A stretch of DNA of 64,000 bases, from assembly GCF_016863195.1 (NCBI RefSeq), contig NZ_BOOK01000034.1, forward strand, positions 1 through 64,000. The letters run 5' to 3'. Shown here piece by piece: positions 7,438-14,741 of the stretch. Origin of the DNA: Paraplanobispora takensis (GTDB lineage Bacteria > Actinomycetota > Actinomycetes > Streptosporangiales > Streptosporangiaceae). Below the pieces are notes generated by a model, which saw only the letters and a program-made list of their open reading frames with translations, was not told where the DNA came from and made no database searches. The stretch's first letter is position 1. Each line of letters begins with the position of its first letter. Position numbers and translations under genes: made by a program.

Positions 7438-7744
7438 TGGAGCTCCTTCTTTGTCATGAGTCACTCGGGACGCAACTCACGCATGCGTAAAGAGACAAGA
7501 GGAGACCGTAGCCGGTAAAGAACCCCTAAAGAGGCATAAATCAGACATCCATGAAGACCGTTACGAATCCGTTACCAAGTTGGTGGAACCGGAGTCGGTC
7601 CGCCGACGTCTGATTTACCTTAGCTTGATCGCGTTTTGAGATTACCGTGCTGACCTGGGGAAACGCCGCAGCGGGTGATTGCCCCCGAGCCCCGGCCGGT
7701 GGAGCATTGGAACGGTCGACGTCATGCGAAAGCTGGGGGGCTCC

Positions 7745-8236
7745 ATGCGACGTCTTTTCGCCCTGCTCACTGCCGGGCCCGTTCTGCTCGCCGGTACGGC
7801 ACTCCTGTCGGGTACGGCCTCGGCCGCGCTCCTGTCGGATGCGACCGCCCGCGCGGACCGCCCGGGTTCCTGGGCCTCCGCGATGGGGACGAGCCGGCCG
7901 GAGGCTCAGATGCGGGCCTTCACCCTCGCCGTCGCCGAGGGCGCGACGCGCCTGTCCCCGATGACGTCCATGTCCTCGATGAAGCAGGCCGTCCTGCGCT
8001 GCCACCCGGACGGCGGCACCCACCCGCGGGCGGCCTCGGCCTGCGGCGAGCTGGAGCGGGTCGGCGGCGACCCCTCCGCGCTGGACCCGGCCTCCGTGAT
8101 GTCGTGCACGATGGAGTACGACCCGGTGACCGTGCTGGCGGTCGGCACCTGGGACGGCCAGGCGTTCCGGTATGAGGAGACGTTCGGGAACCTCTGCTCG
8201 ATGTACTCCGAGACGGGCAACGTCTTCGCTTTCTAG
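7745..8236 (+). CDS. Subtilisin inhibitor-like (SSI family, I16) secreted protease inhibitor
   Basis: 163 residues from the ATG at 7745; an ATG at 7724 would add seven residues and cannot be excluded because neither ribosome site is strong. A signal peptide ends at GTASA (about 27). The C-terminal domain has the SSI signature: LRCHPDGGTHPRAASAC, then GELERVGGDPSAL, then SCTMEYDP and a terminal VFAF. Four cysteines (86, 100, 121, 151) fit the two SSI disulfides. By homology the reactive bond is Met123-Glu124, a P1 Met as in classical SSI. Such proteins inhibit extracellular subtilisins and some trypsin-like enzymes. Its place inside an array of secreted peptidases suggests control of, or protection from, its neighbours. 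Confidence 0.88.
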   Translation: MRRLFALLTAGPVLLAGTALLSGTASAALLSDATARADRPGSWASAMGTSRPEAQMRAFTLAVAEGATRLSPMTSMSSMKQAVLRCHPDGGTHPRAASACGELERVGGDPSALDPASVMSCTMEYDPVTVLAVGTWDGQAFRYEETFGNLCSMYSETGNVFAF

Positions 8237-8248
8237 GAGAACCTGCGA

Positions 8249-8276
8249 GAGGCGGCTGCGCCGGGCGAGCCGCCTC
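8249..8276 (+). terminator. Terminator hairpin after the SSI-like gene
   Basis: Nine-base perfect arms GAGGCGGCT (8249-8257) and AGCCGCCTC (8268-8276), 12 bases after the stop codon at 8236. Confidence 0.6.
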
Positions 8277-8409
8277 CACCCACCCGTGGAGTACGCTTCT
8301 TGGCTGGGCGTCTGTTGCCCGCCCCTGCCCGTCCACGCCACTGGGCGACCAGAGGGCCGACGACCGCGCGGAATGCGGATCGCGCCGGCCCGGTCCGACC
8401 GGCGGCGGA

Positions 8410-8925
8410 TCAGTAGTGTTCGAAGACGGCGTGGGCGGCCACGACGTCGCTGGAGGCGTCCGGCCGTACGCCGGTGACGCGCTCGGCCAGCTTCAGCGTG
8501 GCGTCGAGCCCGCCCTCGGCCTCTTCGCCGACCAGGCCGAGCTCCTTGCGGTCGGCCAGGTAGTCCTGCGGGAGGTCGTCCTCGTCGTCGGGGAGCAGCG
8601 GGTCGAAGGACAGGACCTCGCGGCCGTCGGCGTAGTGGACGAAGGACGACACCCTGTTCACGTTGACGAAGACACTCGCGGTGACCGTCCCGGCGGACAG
8701 AGGGCGCAGCACCTCGGCCAGCGTCCCGGCGAAGCCGTTGTCCTCACTCAGGATGGTGCCTCCCTCGGCCGGGCGGGCGCAGATGAGGCCATCCTCGAGC
8801 TCGCCCTCCTCGTCGTCGCCGTCGAACACCTCCACGCCCAGCCGGGCCAGCGCCTCCTGCGGAGTGAGGTCGCGCACGAACGTGGCGCAGAACGCCATGT
8901 CATCAAGCCAGTCGTAGTCGCTCAT
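8410..8925 (-). CDS. DUF6461-like hypothetical protein
   Basis: 171 acidic residues starting at the ATG of MSDYDWLDD, with an AGGA site upstream; an earlier start would add 15 poorly conserved-looking residues. No signal peptide or membrane segment is seen. Features are DYDWLDDMAFCATFVRDLTPQEALARLG at the start (residues 3-30), a central stretch with VNRVSSFVHYADGREVLSFDPLLP, and a C-terminal part with LGLVGEE and ERVTGVRP. This pattern resembles actinobacterial DUF6461 proteins, which have no established function and are often near toxin or secretion loci. It is monocistronic and lies between the inhibitor gene and the toxin-antitoxin pair. Confidence 0.6.
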   Translation of the reverse strand: MSDYDWLDDMAFCATFVRDLTPQEALARLGVEVFDGDDEEGELEDGLICARPAEGGTILSEDNGFAGTLAEVLRPLSAGTVTASVFVNVNRVSSFVHYADGREVLSFDPLLPDDEDDLPQDYLADRKELGLVGEEAEGGLDATLKLAERVTGVRPDASSDVVAAHAVFEHY

Positions 8926-9110
8926 GGGAATCCTGCTCTCAGCGGGTACGGATCGCAGGAAGCTTGGCATGCGGGGCCGACGAAAACCGCACGCGACCCG
9001 GAGACGTGCCTTTCGGCAGGGTTCCGATGGCGGTCCGCAGGCATGTCACCGGCCACGAGCAGGATGCGCCGGTCGCGATGTCGCAGCCTGTACTGATCGC
9101 GAAGCCGTAC

Positions 9111-9446
9111 TTACGCGGCGTGCGTGTCGGCGCCGCGCAGAATGTACGAGTCGTCGCCGAACACGGCGGCCAGCTGGATGTGTCCGCCCAGCGCCTGTAC
9201 ATAACGAGCGATGGCATCGATGGTGGACACCTCGCCACGTTCGATCTGCGATACGCGGCTCTTGGTGACGCCCATACGCTCGGCCAGTTCAGTCTGAGTG
9301 AGACCGCGTTCCTTGCGACGTTCGGCCAGCCGGTAGCCGTCGATGTAGGCCTGGTTGCGCTGCTTGGCGGCGGCAACGGCCTCCTCGCCACCCGAACGCT
9401 CAACAAGATCAGCACGAATATCCGACCACTTCGGGAAGTCTGTCAT
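9111..9446 (-). CDS. HigA-like XRE-family antitoxin
   Basis: 111 residues from an ATG at 9446 with GAGGAG upstream. The N-terminal third is a charged helical region (YIDGYRLAERRKERG). Residues about 45-100 form a helix-turn-helix of the XRE type (LTQTELAERMGVTKSRVSQIERGEVSTIDAIARYVQALG). The protein would neutralise the neighbouring toxin and repress the operon through this domain. Its start codon overlaps the toxin stop by one base (TGATG), which implies translational coupling. The toxin-first order is typical of HigBA modules. Confidence 0.85.
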   Translation of the reverse strand: MTDFPKWSDIRADLVERSGGEEAVAAAKQRNQAYIDGYRLAERRKERGLTQTELAERMGVTKSRVSQIERGEVSTIDAIARYVQALGGHIQLAAVFGDDSYILRGADTHAA

Positions 9447-9811
9447 CAGCTCGTCTCCTCGGCCTCTCGTTCTTTCAGGTATGTCCTGTATAGCTCCTCG
9501 GCATGAGGTATGGCCTGGCGGTACCACCCTGACCAATCACCGGATTTGTCGCCGACCAGCAGGATGGCTGAACGCCAGGGATCGAATACGAACAAGATTC
9601 GGAGTTCGGAACGGCCAGCCGAGCCGGGGCGTAGCTCCTTGAGGTTATGGATCTCTGATCCTTCGACCTTGTCGACGAGCGGACGCCCCAGCGCGGGGCC
9701 GATCTCAGCTGGTCGGTCGATAGCGTCAATGACCTGCACCCTGGAACGCTCTTCCAAGTCGTAGATCCATTGCCGAAACTCGTCGGTGACGCGGATCTCC
9801 CACTCTTCCAC
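9446..9811 (-). CDS. HigB/RelE-superfamily toxin (phage Gp49-like)
   Basis: 121 residues with a GTG start at 9811. The core LKELRPGSAGRSELRILFVFDPWRSAILL, followed by GWYRQAIPHAEELYRTYL, is characteristic of Gp49/HigB-like mRNA interferases; the basic ELRPGSAGRSELRI strand usually carries RNA-contacting residues. No ribosome site is close upstream, and the palindrome at 9807-9824 overlaps the start codon, suggesting either a leaderless message or autoregulated translation. It is the first gene of a two-gene operon with the antitoxin at 9111. A degraded relative is visible near 53,930. Confidence 0.85.
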   Translation of the reverse strand: MEEWEIRVTDEFRQWIYDLEERSRVQVIDAIDRPAEIGPALGRPLVDKVEGSEIHNLKELRPGSAGRSELRILFVFDPWRSAILLVGDKSGDWSGWYRQAIPHAEELYRTYLKEREAEETS

Positions 9812-9824
9812 TCGATAGAGTGGA
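9807..9824. promoter_or_regulatory. Palindrome over the toxin start codon (candidate HigA operator)
   Basis: TCCACTC-GATA-GAGTGGA is a perfect 7-base inverted repeat that includes the toxin GTG start (9809-9811). XRE antitoxins usually repress their own operon by binding such palindromes, so this is the natural operator candidate. Confidence 0.5.
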
Positions 9825-10024
9825 GCAAATCCTTTACTTCGGTGACATGGATCTCTTGATGCGGCCGCTGCGCATCTTCGTTCAGGAGTCGCTTGAGGAT
9901 TCTTCGCCGGCCCTCAGGTGCTCCGCTGGGCCGAATCGGCGTTTTCCGTGATCTCGGCTGTACGTACATCCATCCTGAGCGGAGCGAGGAGCTCATCGAA
10001 CGCGGGAAGCCGTACGGCATGGGC

Positions 10025-10055
10025 GGGGGCCCGGTCCTCGGTGGACCGGGCCCCC
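10025..10055 (-). terminator. Strong terminator hairpin after the last peptidase gene
   Basis: Thirteen-base perfect arms GGGGGCCCGGTCC (10025-10037) and GGACCGGGCCCCC (10043-10055) around a 5-base loop, 61 bases after the stop codon at 10117. The stretch 9825-10116 otherwise holds nothing I can identify. Confidence 0.7.
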
Positions 10056-10116
10056 TGGCCGGGGCGCCGACCGAATGGCCTGACAGCCGGCGATTCCCTA
10101 CTGCTTGTGCATGTTC

Positions 10117-11232
10117 CTACTTGGTCCAGCGGTTGGCTGCGACCTTGTACACCTTGTAGGTGTCGCTGTTGAAGTACGGCGATGAGATCCTGTCGTAGCG
10201 GTCGTTCTTGTCGGTGTCCCAGGCGACGCTGTTGACGCCGTTGAGATAGCCGGTACGCGAGGAGTTCTTGTACTTCAGCAGCCAGGGGCCGCCGCTGGCG
10301 CCCGCGGTGAAGGCGCACTTGAAGCCGACGTGTTCCTGGATGTTGTAGCGCGGGGCGGCCGGCATGGCGCCGGTCGTGCCGTAGCACCACTTCATCGTGC
10401 GGCCGGTGTACGGCTTGTCGCCGTCGGGGTGGGGGCCGGCCGGGTAGCCGAAGGAGAAGACCTTCTGCTTCAGCTTCTGGTTCCAGGCGAAGCCCTGCCC
10501 GCCGACGTTGTCACCGAGCCGGCCGACGTTCTTGAAGACCGGCTTCCACTTGCCGCTGCTGTCCTTCTCCCAGGTCACCTTGAAGCCGGAGTGGACGTTG
10601 ACGAACGCGTAGTCGAAGTCGTAGTCCTCCTTCACGACGAAGTCGTCGTGGGCGTTGAACCACTTGGCCGCGTAGATGCCGTAGGGGTTCTTGCCGTTCC
10701 AGACCTGGTCGCCGTCCCAGTAGGAGGGGATGAAGACCCAGTTGTCGTAGAACTGGTTGGTCTTGACGTCGTAGACGCAGTGGGCCGAGGTGGCCACGAC
10801 GTTGCGGTACTTGCCCTGCACGGAGCTGCCGGAGCAGTACTTCCAGCTCTTCGGGTCCATCGGGTTGGACTTGGGCAGGGTGAAGAAGACCCTGCCGACC
10901 GTGTTGGGCAGGTTGACCTGCTTGCTCTTGGACGACTTGCCGCCTTCCTGGCCGATCGGCGGGACCGATCCCGGCTTGCCGTCGGGGCCCGCGGCCGGGG
11001 AGGCCTTGCCGCCCTTGACGCTCAGGTCGACGTCGCCGGTGGCGTCGGTGGCCTTGCGCATCCGCTCCGGCGACCAGAAGGAGGTGGCCTCGGCGGGCGT
11101 CTCCGAGGCGGTCGAGGTGACCACGTCGGGGGGTGTGGCGGCGCTCGCGCCGCCGCCGGTGGCGCCGATCGCTCCGGCGACCATGAGGAGGCCGGTGAGG
11201 GGGATCGTGAGGCGCCGTGCTCGGGAATTCAA
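10117..11232 (-). CDS. Secreted trypsin-like serine peptidase, short form
   Basis: 371 residues from a TTG at 11232 after AAAGGAGCTCCA, the same leader as the paralogue at 5842. Signal peptide to about residue 31 (GGASA), pro-region with SFWSPERMRKA (51-61), linker with VPPIGQEGGKS, domain from LPNTVGRVFF. The triad is complete: His151 (ATSAHC rather than ATAGHC), Asp207 (DFDYAFV) and Ser313 (GASGGPW). Cysteines 133, 152, 283 and 306 are conserved. There is no long insert; the loop between Asp and GRLGDNVGGQGF is only about 25 residues. It is predicted to be an active secreted endopeptidase. It stands apart from the other five, separated by the inhibitor, DUF6461 and toxin-antitoxin genes. 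Confidence 0.9.
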   Translation of the reverse strand: MNSRARRLTIPLTGLLMVAGAIGATGGGASAATPPDVVTSTASETPAEATSFWSPERMRKATDATGDVDLSVKGGKASPAAGPDGKPGSVPPIGQEGGKSSKSKQVNLPNTVGRVFFTLPKSNPMDPKSWKYCSGSSVQGKYRNVVATSAHCVYDVKTNQFYDNWVFIPSYWDGDQVWNGKNPYGIYAAKWFNAHDDFVVKEDYDFDYAFVNVHSGFKVTWEKDSSGKWKPVFKNVGRLGDNVGGQGFAWNQKLKQKVFSFGYPAGPHPDGDKPYTGRTMKWCYGTTGAMPAAPRYNIQEHVGFKCAFTAGASGGPWLLKYKNSSRTGYLNGVNSVAWDTDKNDRYDRISSPYFNSDTYKVYKVAANRWTK

Positions 11233-11377
11233 TGGAGCTCCTTTCGTTCTCGGCGCCGGGCGGGACTTCCCGTCGCCAGGAAAACGATCGGAACGCTACT
11301 GAATGGATCATGTATTCGGCCAGGAAACGACGTGAAAAAGTCTGGGACGGTTCCCTTTGATGCCGTCCCGTTATTGA

Positions 11378-11394
11378 AATAACCGCTGGTTATT
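11378..11394. promoter_or_regulatory. AT-rich inverted repeat in the promoter region of the last peptidase gene
   Basis: AATAACC-GCT-GGTTATT is a perfect 7-base inverted repeat in an unusually AT-rich patch about 150 bases upstream of the TTG at 11232 and about 330 bases upstream of the divergent gene. A second inverted repeat, GGGACGG (11344-11350) and CCGTCCC (11363-11369), lies beside it. Probably an operator; the regulator is unknown. Confidence 0.35.
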
Positions 11395-11719
11395 ATTTAA
11401 CGAATAAGTATCCTCGCAGCTCACCCGGGTTGTACGGCGTGCTGTGAGGCACCTGGGGCATCACCGGTAACAATTACCACCAATGGTTTCTCCGGCATCC
11501 CGGGAAACTCTGGGCGAGAGCGTTGCCCGGCGTTCCCGCCGGATGGCCGCGAGGGCGGTGATCCTTGGAGGGCGATTCTTGAAGATCCGTGCAATCCCGG
11601 TGTTCCCGTCCGTTCCCGCCCGTCCCCACGCGCCGCCCGATTCGCCGCACCGCCCGGCCCGCCGTACGCGAATGTCGCGGTTCCGTGGCCGACCGATCCG
11701 AATTCGTGACCGGTGGGGC

Positions 11720-12676
11720 ATGGATACTCCGGCGGGGAAGACCCGAAGATGGGCCAAAGCCCAACTCTCGTGTGAGGCGGCCGGGGACGTGGTCAGCGGT
11801 CGGTACGACATCATCGAGGCGGAGGAGCCGAAGGGGCCCCGGCGCTGGATCGGGGCCGTGGTGCTGGCCGCGCTCGTGGCCGTCCCTGTGGTCAGCATGC
11901 TGACCAGCAGGCAGCCCGCGGCGACCACGCCGTTCCCGACCTCGGTGCCCGTGCCGTCGGCGTCGATGGGTGAGCAGGTGCCCAACGTCCTGCATCCCCC
12001 CGTACGGCGCCGCGACGGCTGGGAGACCGTGCGCGCGGTCTTCCCCGACGGCGGCAAGGCCGAGCTCCGCTATCCCGCCGAGCTGCGCATCGCCCAGCTG
12101 GGCGTGCGACCGGCGCAGGGAGGCTGGCTGGAGGGCTACTTCGGCCTGTTCCGCTGGCTGACCACGCCCGGCGGCGGGGCGGCCGAGCTGTCCGGGAGGC
12201 GCCCGATGATCCGGGAGATGGGGGAGAAGGTGACCCTCTGGCCCGCCAGGAACCCGGACGACGGGCAGGTCATGGTGTTCGACTTCGCGCCCTGGTCGCT
12301 GGCGCTCCAGGACGGCCGGGAGGGCATGACCTTCGAGCAGCGCATGCTCTGGGCCGAGAACCTGAAGGGCAAGGTCACCAAGGACGGCTATCTGGTGCTC
12401 GCCCCCCGGCTCCCGGTACGGCTGGCCGCGCCGGGCCAGATCTTCGGCAAGGAGCTGGTCGGGCCGCAGCTGTGGTTCGGCGGCGCCCGGGAGACGCTGA
12501 TCGTGCTCGCCCCGATCCCCGGCTGCGACATCACGTCGATCGAGCTGCCCATGATCGAGCAACGCCGCCGGTTCTCCGCGGAGATGTGCCAGAACGGGTT
12601 CTACGTCGCGGCCTCCGGCTCCCGGGGAAGCGTGGAGCAGATCATGGCCGGCCTGCGGGTCACCCCGGCGAAGTGA
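11720..12676 (+). CDS. Hypothetical membrane-anchored protein
   Basis: 318 residues if started at the ATG of MDTPAGKTRRW. The frame is open back to 11483, but that part is Arg/Pro-rich low complexity and I leave it out; a short GTGGGG is the only ribosome-site candidate. Residues about 45-65 (RRWIGAVVLAALVAVPVVSMLTS, split by the membrane boundary) form one transmembrane helix after a basic stretch, so the C-terminal 250 residues should lie outside the cell. That part has no domain I recognise; it carries two cysteines (PGCDITS and EMCQNG) that could pair. The 3' end lies in a 17-base tandem repeat. Confidence 0.6.
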   Translation: MDTPAGKTRRWAKAQLSCEAAGDVVSGRYDIIEAEEPKGPRRWIGAVVLAALVAVPVVSMLTSRQPAATTPFPTSVPVPSASMGEQVPNVLHPPVRRRDGWETVRAVFPDGGKAELRYPAELRIAQLGVRPAQGGWLEGYFGLFRWLTTPGGGAAELSGRRPMIREMGEKVTLWPARNPDDGQVMVFDFAPWSLALQDGREGMTFEQRMLWAENLKGKVTKDGYLVLAPRLPVRLAAPGQIFGKELVGPQLWFGGARETLIVLAPIPGCDITSIELPMIEQRRRFSAEMCQNGFYVAASGSRGSVEQIMAGLRVTPAK

Positions 12677-12713
12677 CCGCCCCGGCGAAGTGACCGCCCC
12701 GGCGAAGTGGCCG
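12663..12713 (+). repeat. Three tandem 17-bp repeats spanning a stop codon
   Basis: Unit CCCCGGCGAAGTGACCG occurs at 12663, 12680 and 12697; the third has one change (GTGG for GTGA). The first copy contains the last codons and the TGA stop of the upstream gene, and the second copy repeats that stop. Confidence 0.85.
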
Positions 12714-12801
12714 CCCGCTGGACCCGCTGCCCGTGACGCGCTCACGGCCGCCCCGCCGGGGCGGTAGCGGCGGGCGGGCGGGGCAGGCGTAGGGTGCGGC
12801 C

Positions 12802-13758
12802 ATGTTCGCCGTAACCGCAACGCAGACCGATCCCGACAACCCTCTGGCCGGGCTGACCCTCGGGGAGCACCCCGAGCCCAAGGTGCCGGACGGCTGGACC
12901 ACCGTCACGGTCAGGGCCGCCGCGCTCAACCACCACGACCTGTGGACCCTCAAGGGCGTCGGCATCCGCCAGGACCGGCTCCCGATCGTGCTCGGCTGCG
13001 ACGCCGCCGGGCTCGACGAGGACGGCAACGAGGTCATCGTGCACTCGGTGATCGGCACCGGGGCCGACGAGACGCTCGACCCGAAGCGGTCCCTGCTGTC
13101 GGAGACGCACGACGGCACCTTCGCCGAGCGGGTGGTCGTGCCCCGGCGCAATCTCGTGCCCAAGCCGGCCGCGCTGAGCTTCGAGGAGGCGGCCTGCCTG
13201 CCCACCGCCTGGCTGACGGCCTACCGCATGCTGTTCGAGAAGTCCGGGCTGGAGCCCGGCTCGACCGTGCTGGTGCAGGGGGCCGGCGGCGGGGTGGCCA
13301 CCGCGCTGATCGCGCTGGGCCGGGCCGGCGGCTACCGGGTCTGGGCCACCAGCCGGTCGGAGGACAAGCGGGCCCGGGCGCTGCAGCTCGGCGCCGACCA
13401 GGTCTTCGAGCCCGGCGCGCGGCTGCCCGAGCGGGTGGACGCGGTGATGGAGACGGTCGGCCAGGCGACCTGGGACCACTCGCTGAAGTCGCTGCGGCCC
13501 GGCGGCCGGATCGTGGTCTCCGGCGCGACCAGCGGGGCGGTCCCCCCCGCCGATCTCAACCGCGTCTTCTTCCTGCAGCTGTCCGTGGTCGGCTCCACCA
13601 TGGGGACCCGGGACCAGCTGGGCAGGCTCGCCCGCTTCCTGGAGCAGACCGGCCTGCGCCCGATGATCGACCGGACCCTCCCGCTGGCCGGGGCCCGCGA
13701 GGGGTTCGCGGCCATGCACGGGGGCGACGTCTTCGGAAAGATCGTTTTCACCCTGTGA
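12802..13758 (+). CDS. Zinc-independent medium-chain dehydrogenase/reductase (quinone-oxidoreductase-like)
   Basis: 318 residues. The N-terminal GroES-like fold (ALNHHDLWTLKG, GCDAAGLDEDGNEVIV) is followed by a Rossmann domain with GAGGGVATALIALG near residue 155 and a predicted NADPH-binding loop (ATSRSEDKRARALQLGA). The cysteine cluster that binds structural zinc in alcohol dehydrogenases is absent, so this is a zinc-independent reductase of the quinone oxidoreductase/enoyl reductase group. It is probably cytosolic; the substrate cannot be read from sequence. It is convergent with the PadR operon downstream. Confidence 0.75.
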   Translation: MFAVTATQTDPDNPLAGLTLGEHPEPKVPDGWTTVTVRAAALNHHDLWTLKGVGIRQDRLPIVLGCDAAGLDEDGNEVIVHSVIGTGADETLDPKRSLLSETHDGTFAERVVVPRRNLVPKPAALSFEEAACLPTAWLTAYRMLFEKSGLEPGSTVLVQGAGGGVATALIALGRAGGYRVWATSRSEDKRARALQLGADQVFEPGARLPERVDAVMETVGQATWDHSLKSLRPGGRIVVSGATSGAVPPADLNRVFFLQLSVVGSTMGTRDQLGRLARFLEQTGLRPMIDRTLPLAGAREGFAAMHGGDVFGKIVFTL

Positions 13759-13773
13759 CGGGACGCCATCGGT

Positions 13774-14013
13774 TCACGCTGTGACGGTGCTTCGTCCCAG
13801 GGGATCCGGCTCCGGCGGGTCGGACTCCCGCGGATCCGGATCCCCGGGCGCGTCCGGCTGGGGCGCGAGGGCCACGGGCATGGCCGGCTCGGGCACGGGG
13901 ACCACCGGCGCGGCCGGCTCCGGTCTGCGGGCGGGGGGTACGGCCGGCCCGGGCGTGCGGGACAGGGGTCCCGAGCGGAGGAGGGGCGGGCGCTGGCCGT
14001 ACAGGGCGATCAT
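13774..14013 (-). CDS. Small Pro-rich protein translationally coupled to the PadR gene (tentative)
   Basis: 79 residues, starting at an ATG that overlaps the PadR stop by four bases (ATGA). After MIALYGQRPPLL the protein is almost entirely Pro/Ala/Glu/Asp with PEPD-type repeats, as if disordered. The overlap is the only support; composition alone could arise by chance in GC-rich DNA. If real it is the third gene of the DUF4097-PadR operon. Confidence 0.35.
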   Translation of the reverse strand: MIALYGQRPPLLRSGPLSRTPGPAVPPARRPEPAAPVVPVPEPAMPVALAPQPDAPGDPDPRESDPPEPDPLGRSTVTA

Positions 14014-14741
14014 CGCAGGGCTTCCCTGATCCGGCGGGCGGCGTCGTAGAGCGCGTCCTGGGCGGTGGCGAGGGTCTCCTCGGTCACCTGTCCGCCGGCC
14101 GCGTCCGTGCGCACCTCCTCGACGAACTCGGCCAGCATCTGCCCGAGCCGCGCGTCGCCCTCGGGAGACCAGTCACCGGTGAAGCCCTCGGCCCAGATGC
14201 GTTTCCACTCCTGCTTCCAGCGGCCGGTCTCCTGCTTCCAATCCGCCTGGTGCCGCTTCCACTCGGCCTTGTGCTCGCGCCAGGCCTCGCGCTGCTCCTG
14301 CTTGGCCCGCCGGAAGGACTCCTTGGCCTCGCGCTCGTCGTGCCTGGCGCCCTGGCGCACCTCCCTGGCCATCTGGGTGAGCTCCTCGCGCAGCGACTTG
14401 ACCGTGTCGCGCACGTCCTCCTTGACCTCGCGGGCGATGTCGCGGACGGAGTCGGAGATCTCCTGCTCCAGCTCGGCCAGTTCGTCCATCCGCGCGTTCA
14501 GCTCCGCGCGGCCCCGGTCGGTGAGGGTGAAGACCTTCTTGCCGTCGACGACCTCGTGGGTGACCAGGCCCTCCTCCTCCAGCCGGGCCAGGCGCGGGTA
14601 GATCGTGCCGGGCGAGGGCGAGTAGACGCCCAGGAAGCGGTCCTGCAGCAGCCGGATGACCTCGTAGCCGTGGCGGGGGTTCTCCTCCAGCAGCTTCAAC
14701 AGGTACAGGCGGAGTCGTCCGTGGCCGAAAACCGGGCTCAT
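14010..14741 (-). CDS. PadR-family transcriptional regulator with long basic-acidic coiled coil
   Basis: 243 residues. Residues about 1-85 are a PadR winged helix (RLRLYLLKLLEENPRHGYEVIRLLQDRFLGVYSPSPGTIYPRLARLEEEGLV). A long charged helical stretch follows (about 85-190), with repeated EWKRHQADWKQ-type heptads suited to a coiled coil, then a short C-terminal helical region. PadR proteins usually repress a neighbouring operon and respond to small molecules or stress. Here the start overlaps the DUF4097 stop by four bases, and direct repeats with ATATAT cores precede that gene, consistent with autoregulation. The extended coiled coil is longer than in typical PadR proteins of 110-200 residues. 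Confidence 0.85.
   Translation of the reverse strand: MSPVFGHGRLRLYLLKLLEENPRHGYEVIRLLQDRFLGVYSPSPGTIYPRLARLEEEGLVTHEVVDGKKVFTLTDRGRAELNARMDELAELEQEISDSVRDIAREVKEDVRDTVKSLREELTQMAREVRQGARHDEREAKESFRRAKQEQREAWREHKAEWKRHQADWKQETGRWKQEWKRIWAEGFTGDWSPEGDARLGQMLAEFVEEVRTDAAGGQVTEETLATAQDALYDAARRIREALR

Noticed and set aside
7488-7540. TAAA(G) copies at 7488, 7516, 7527 and 7537 upstream of the 5842 peptidase gene, resembling the 11-bp array at 4373
   Set aside because: Spacing is 28, 11 and 10 bases and the core differs (TAAAG, TAAAT); too irregular to call an array.
11483-11719. Longer N-terminal extension of the hypothetical membrane protein
   Set aside because: Arg/Pro-rich low-complexity sequence in the upstream intergenic region, no ribosome site, and a plausible ATG at 11720.
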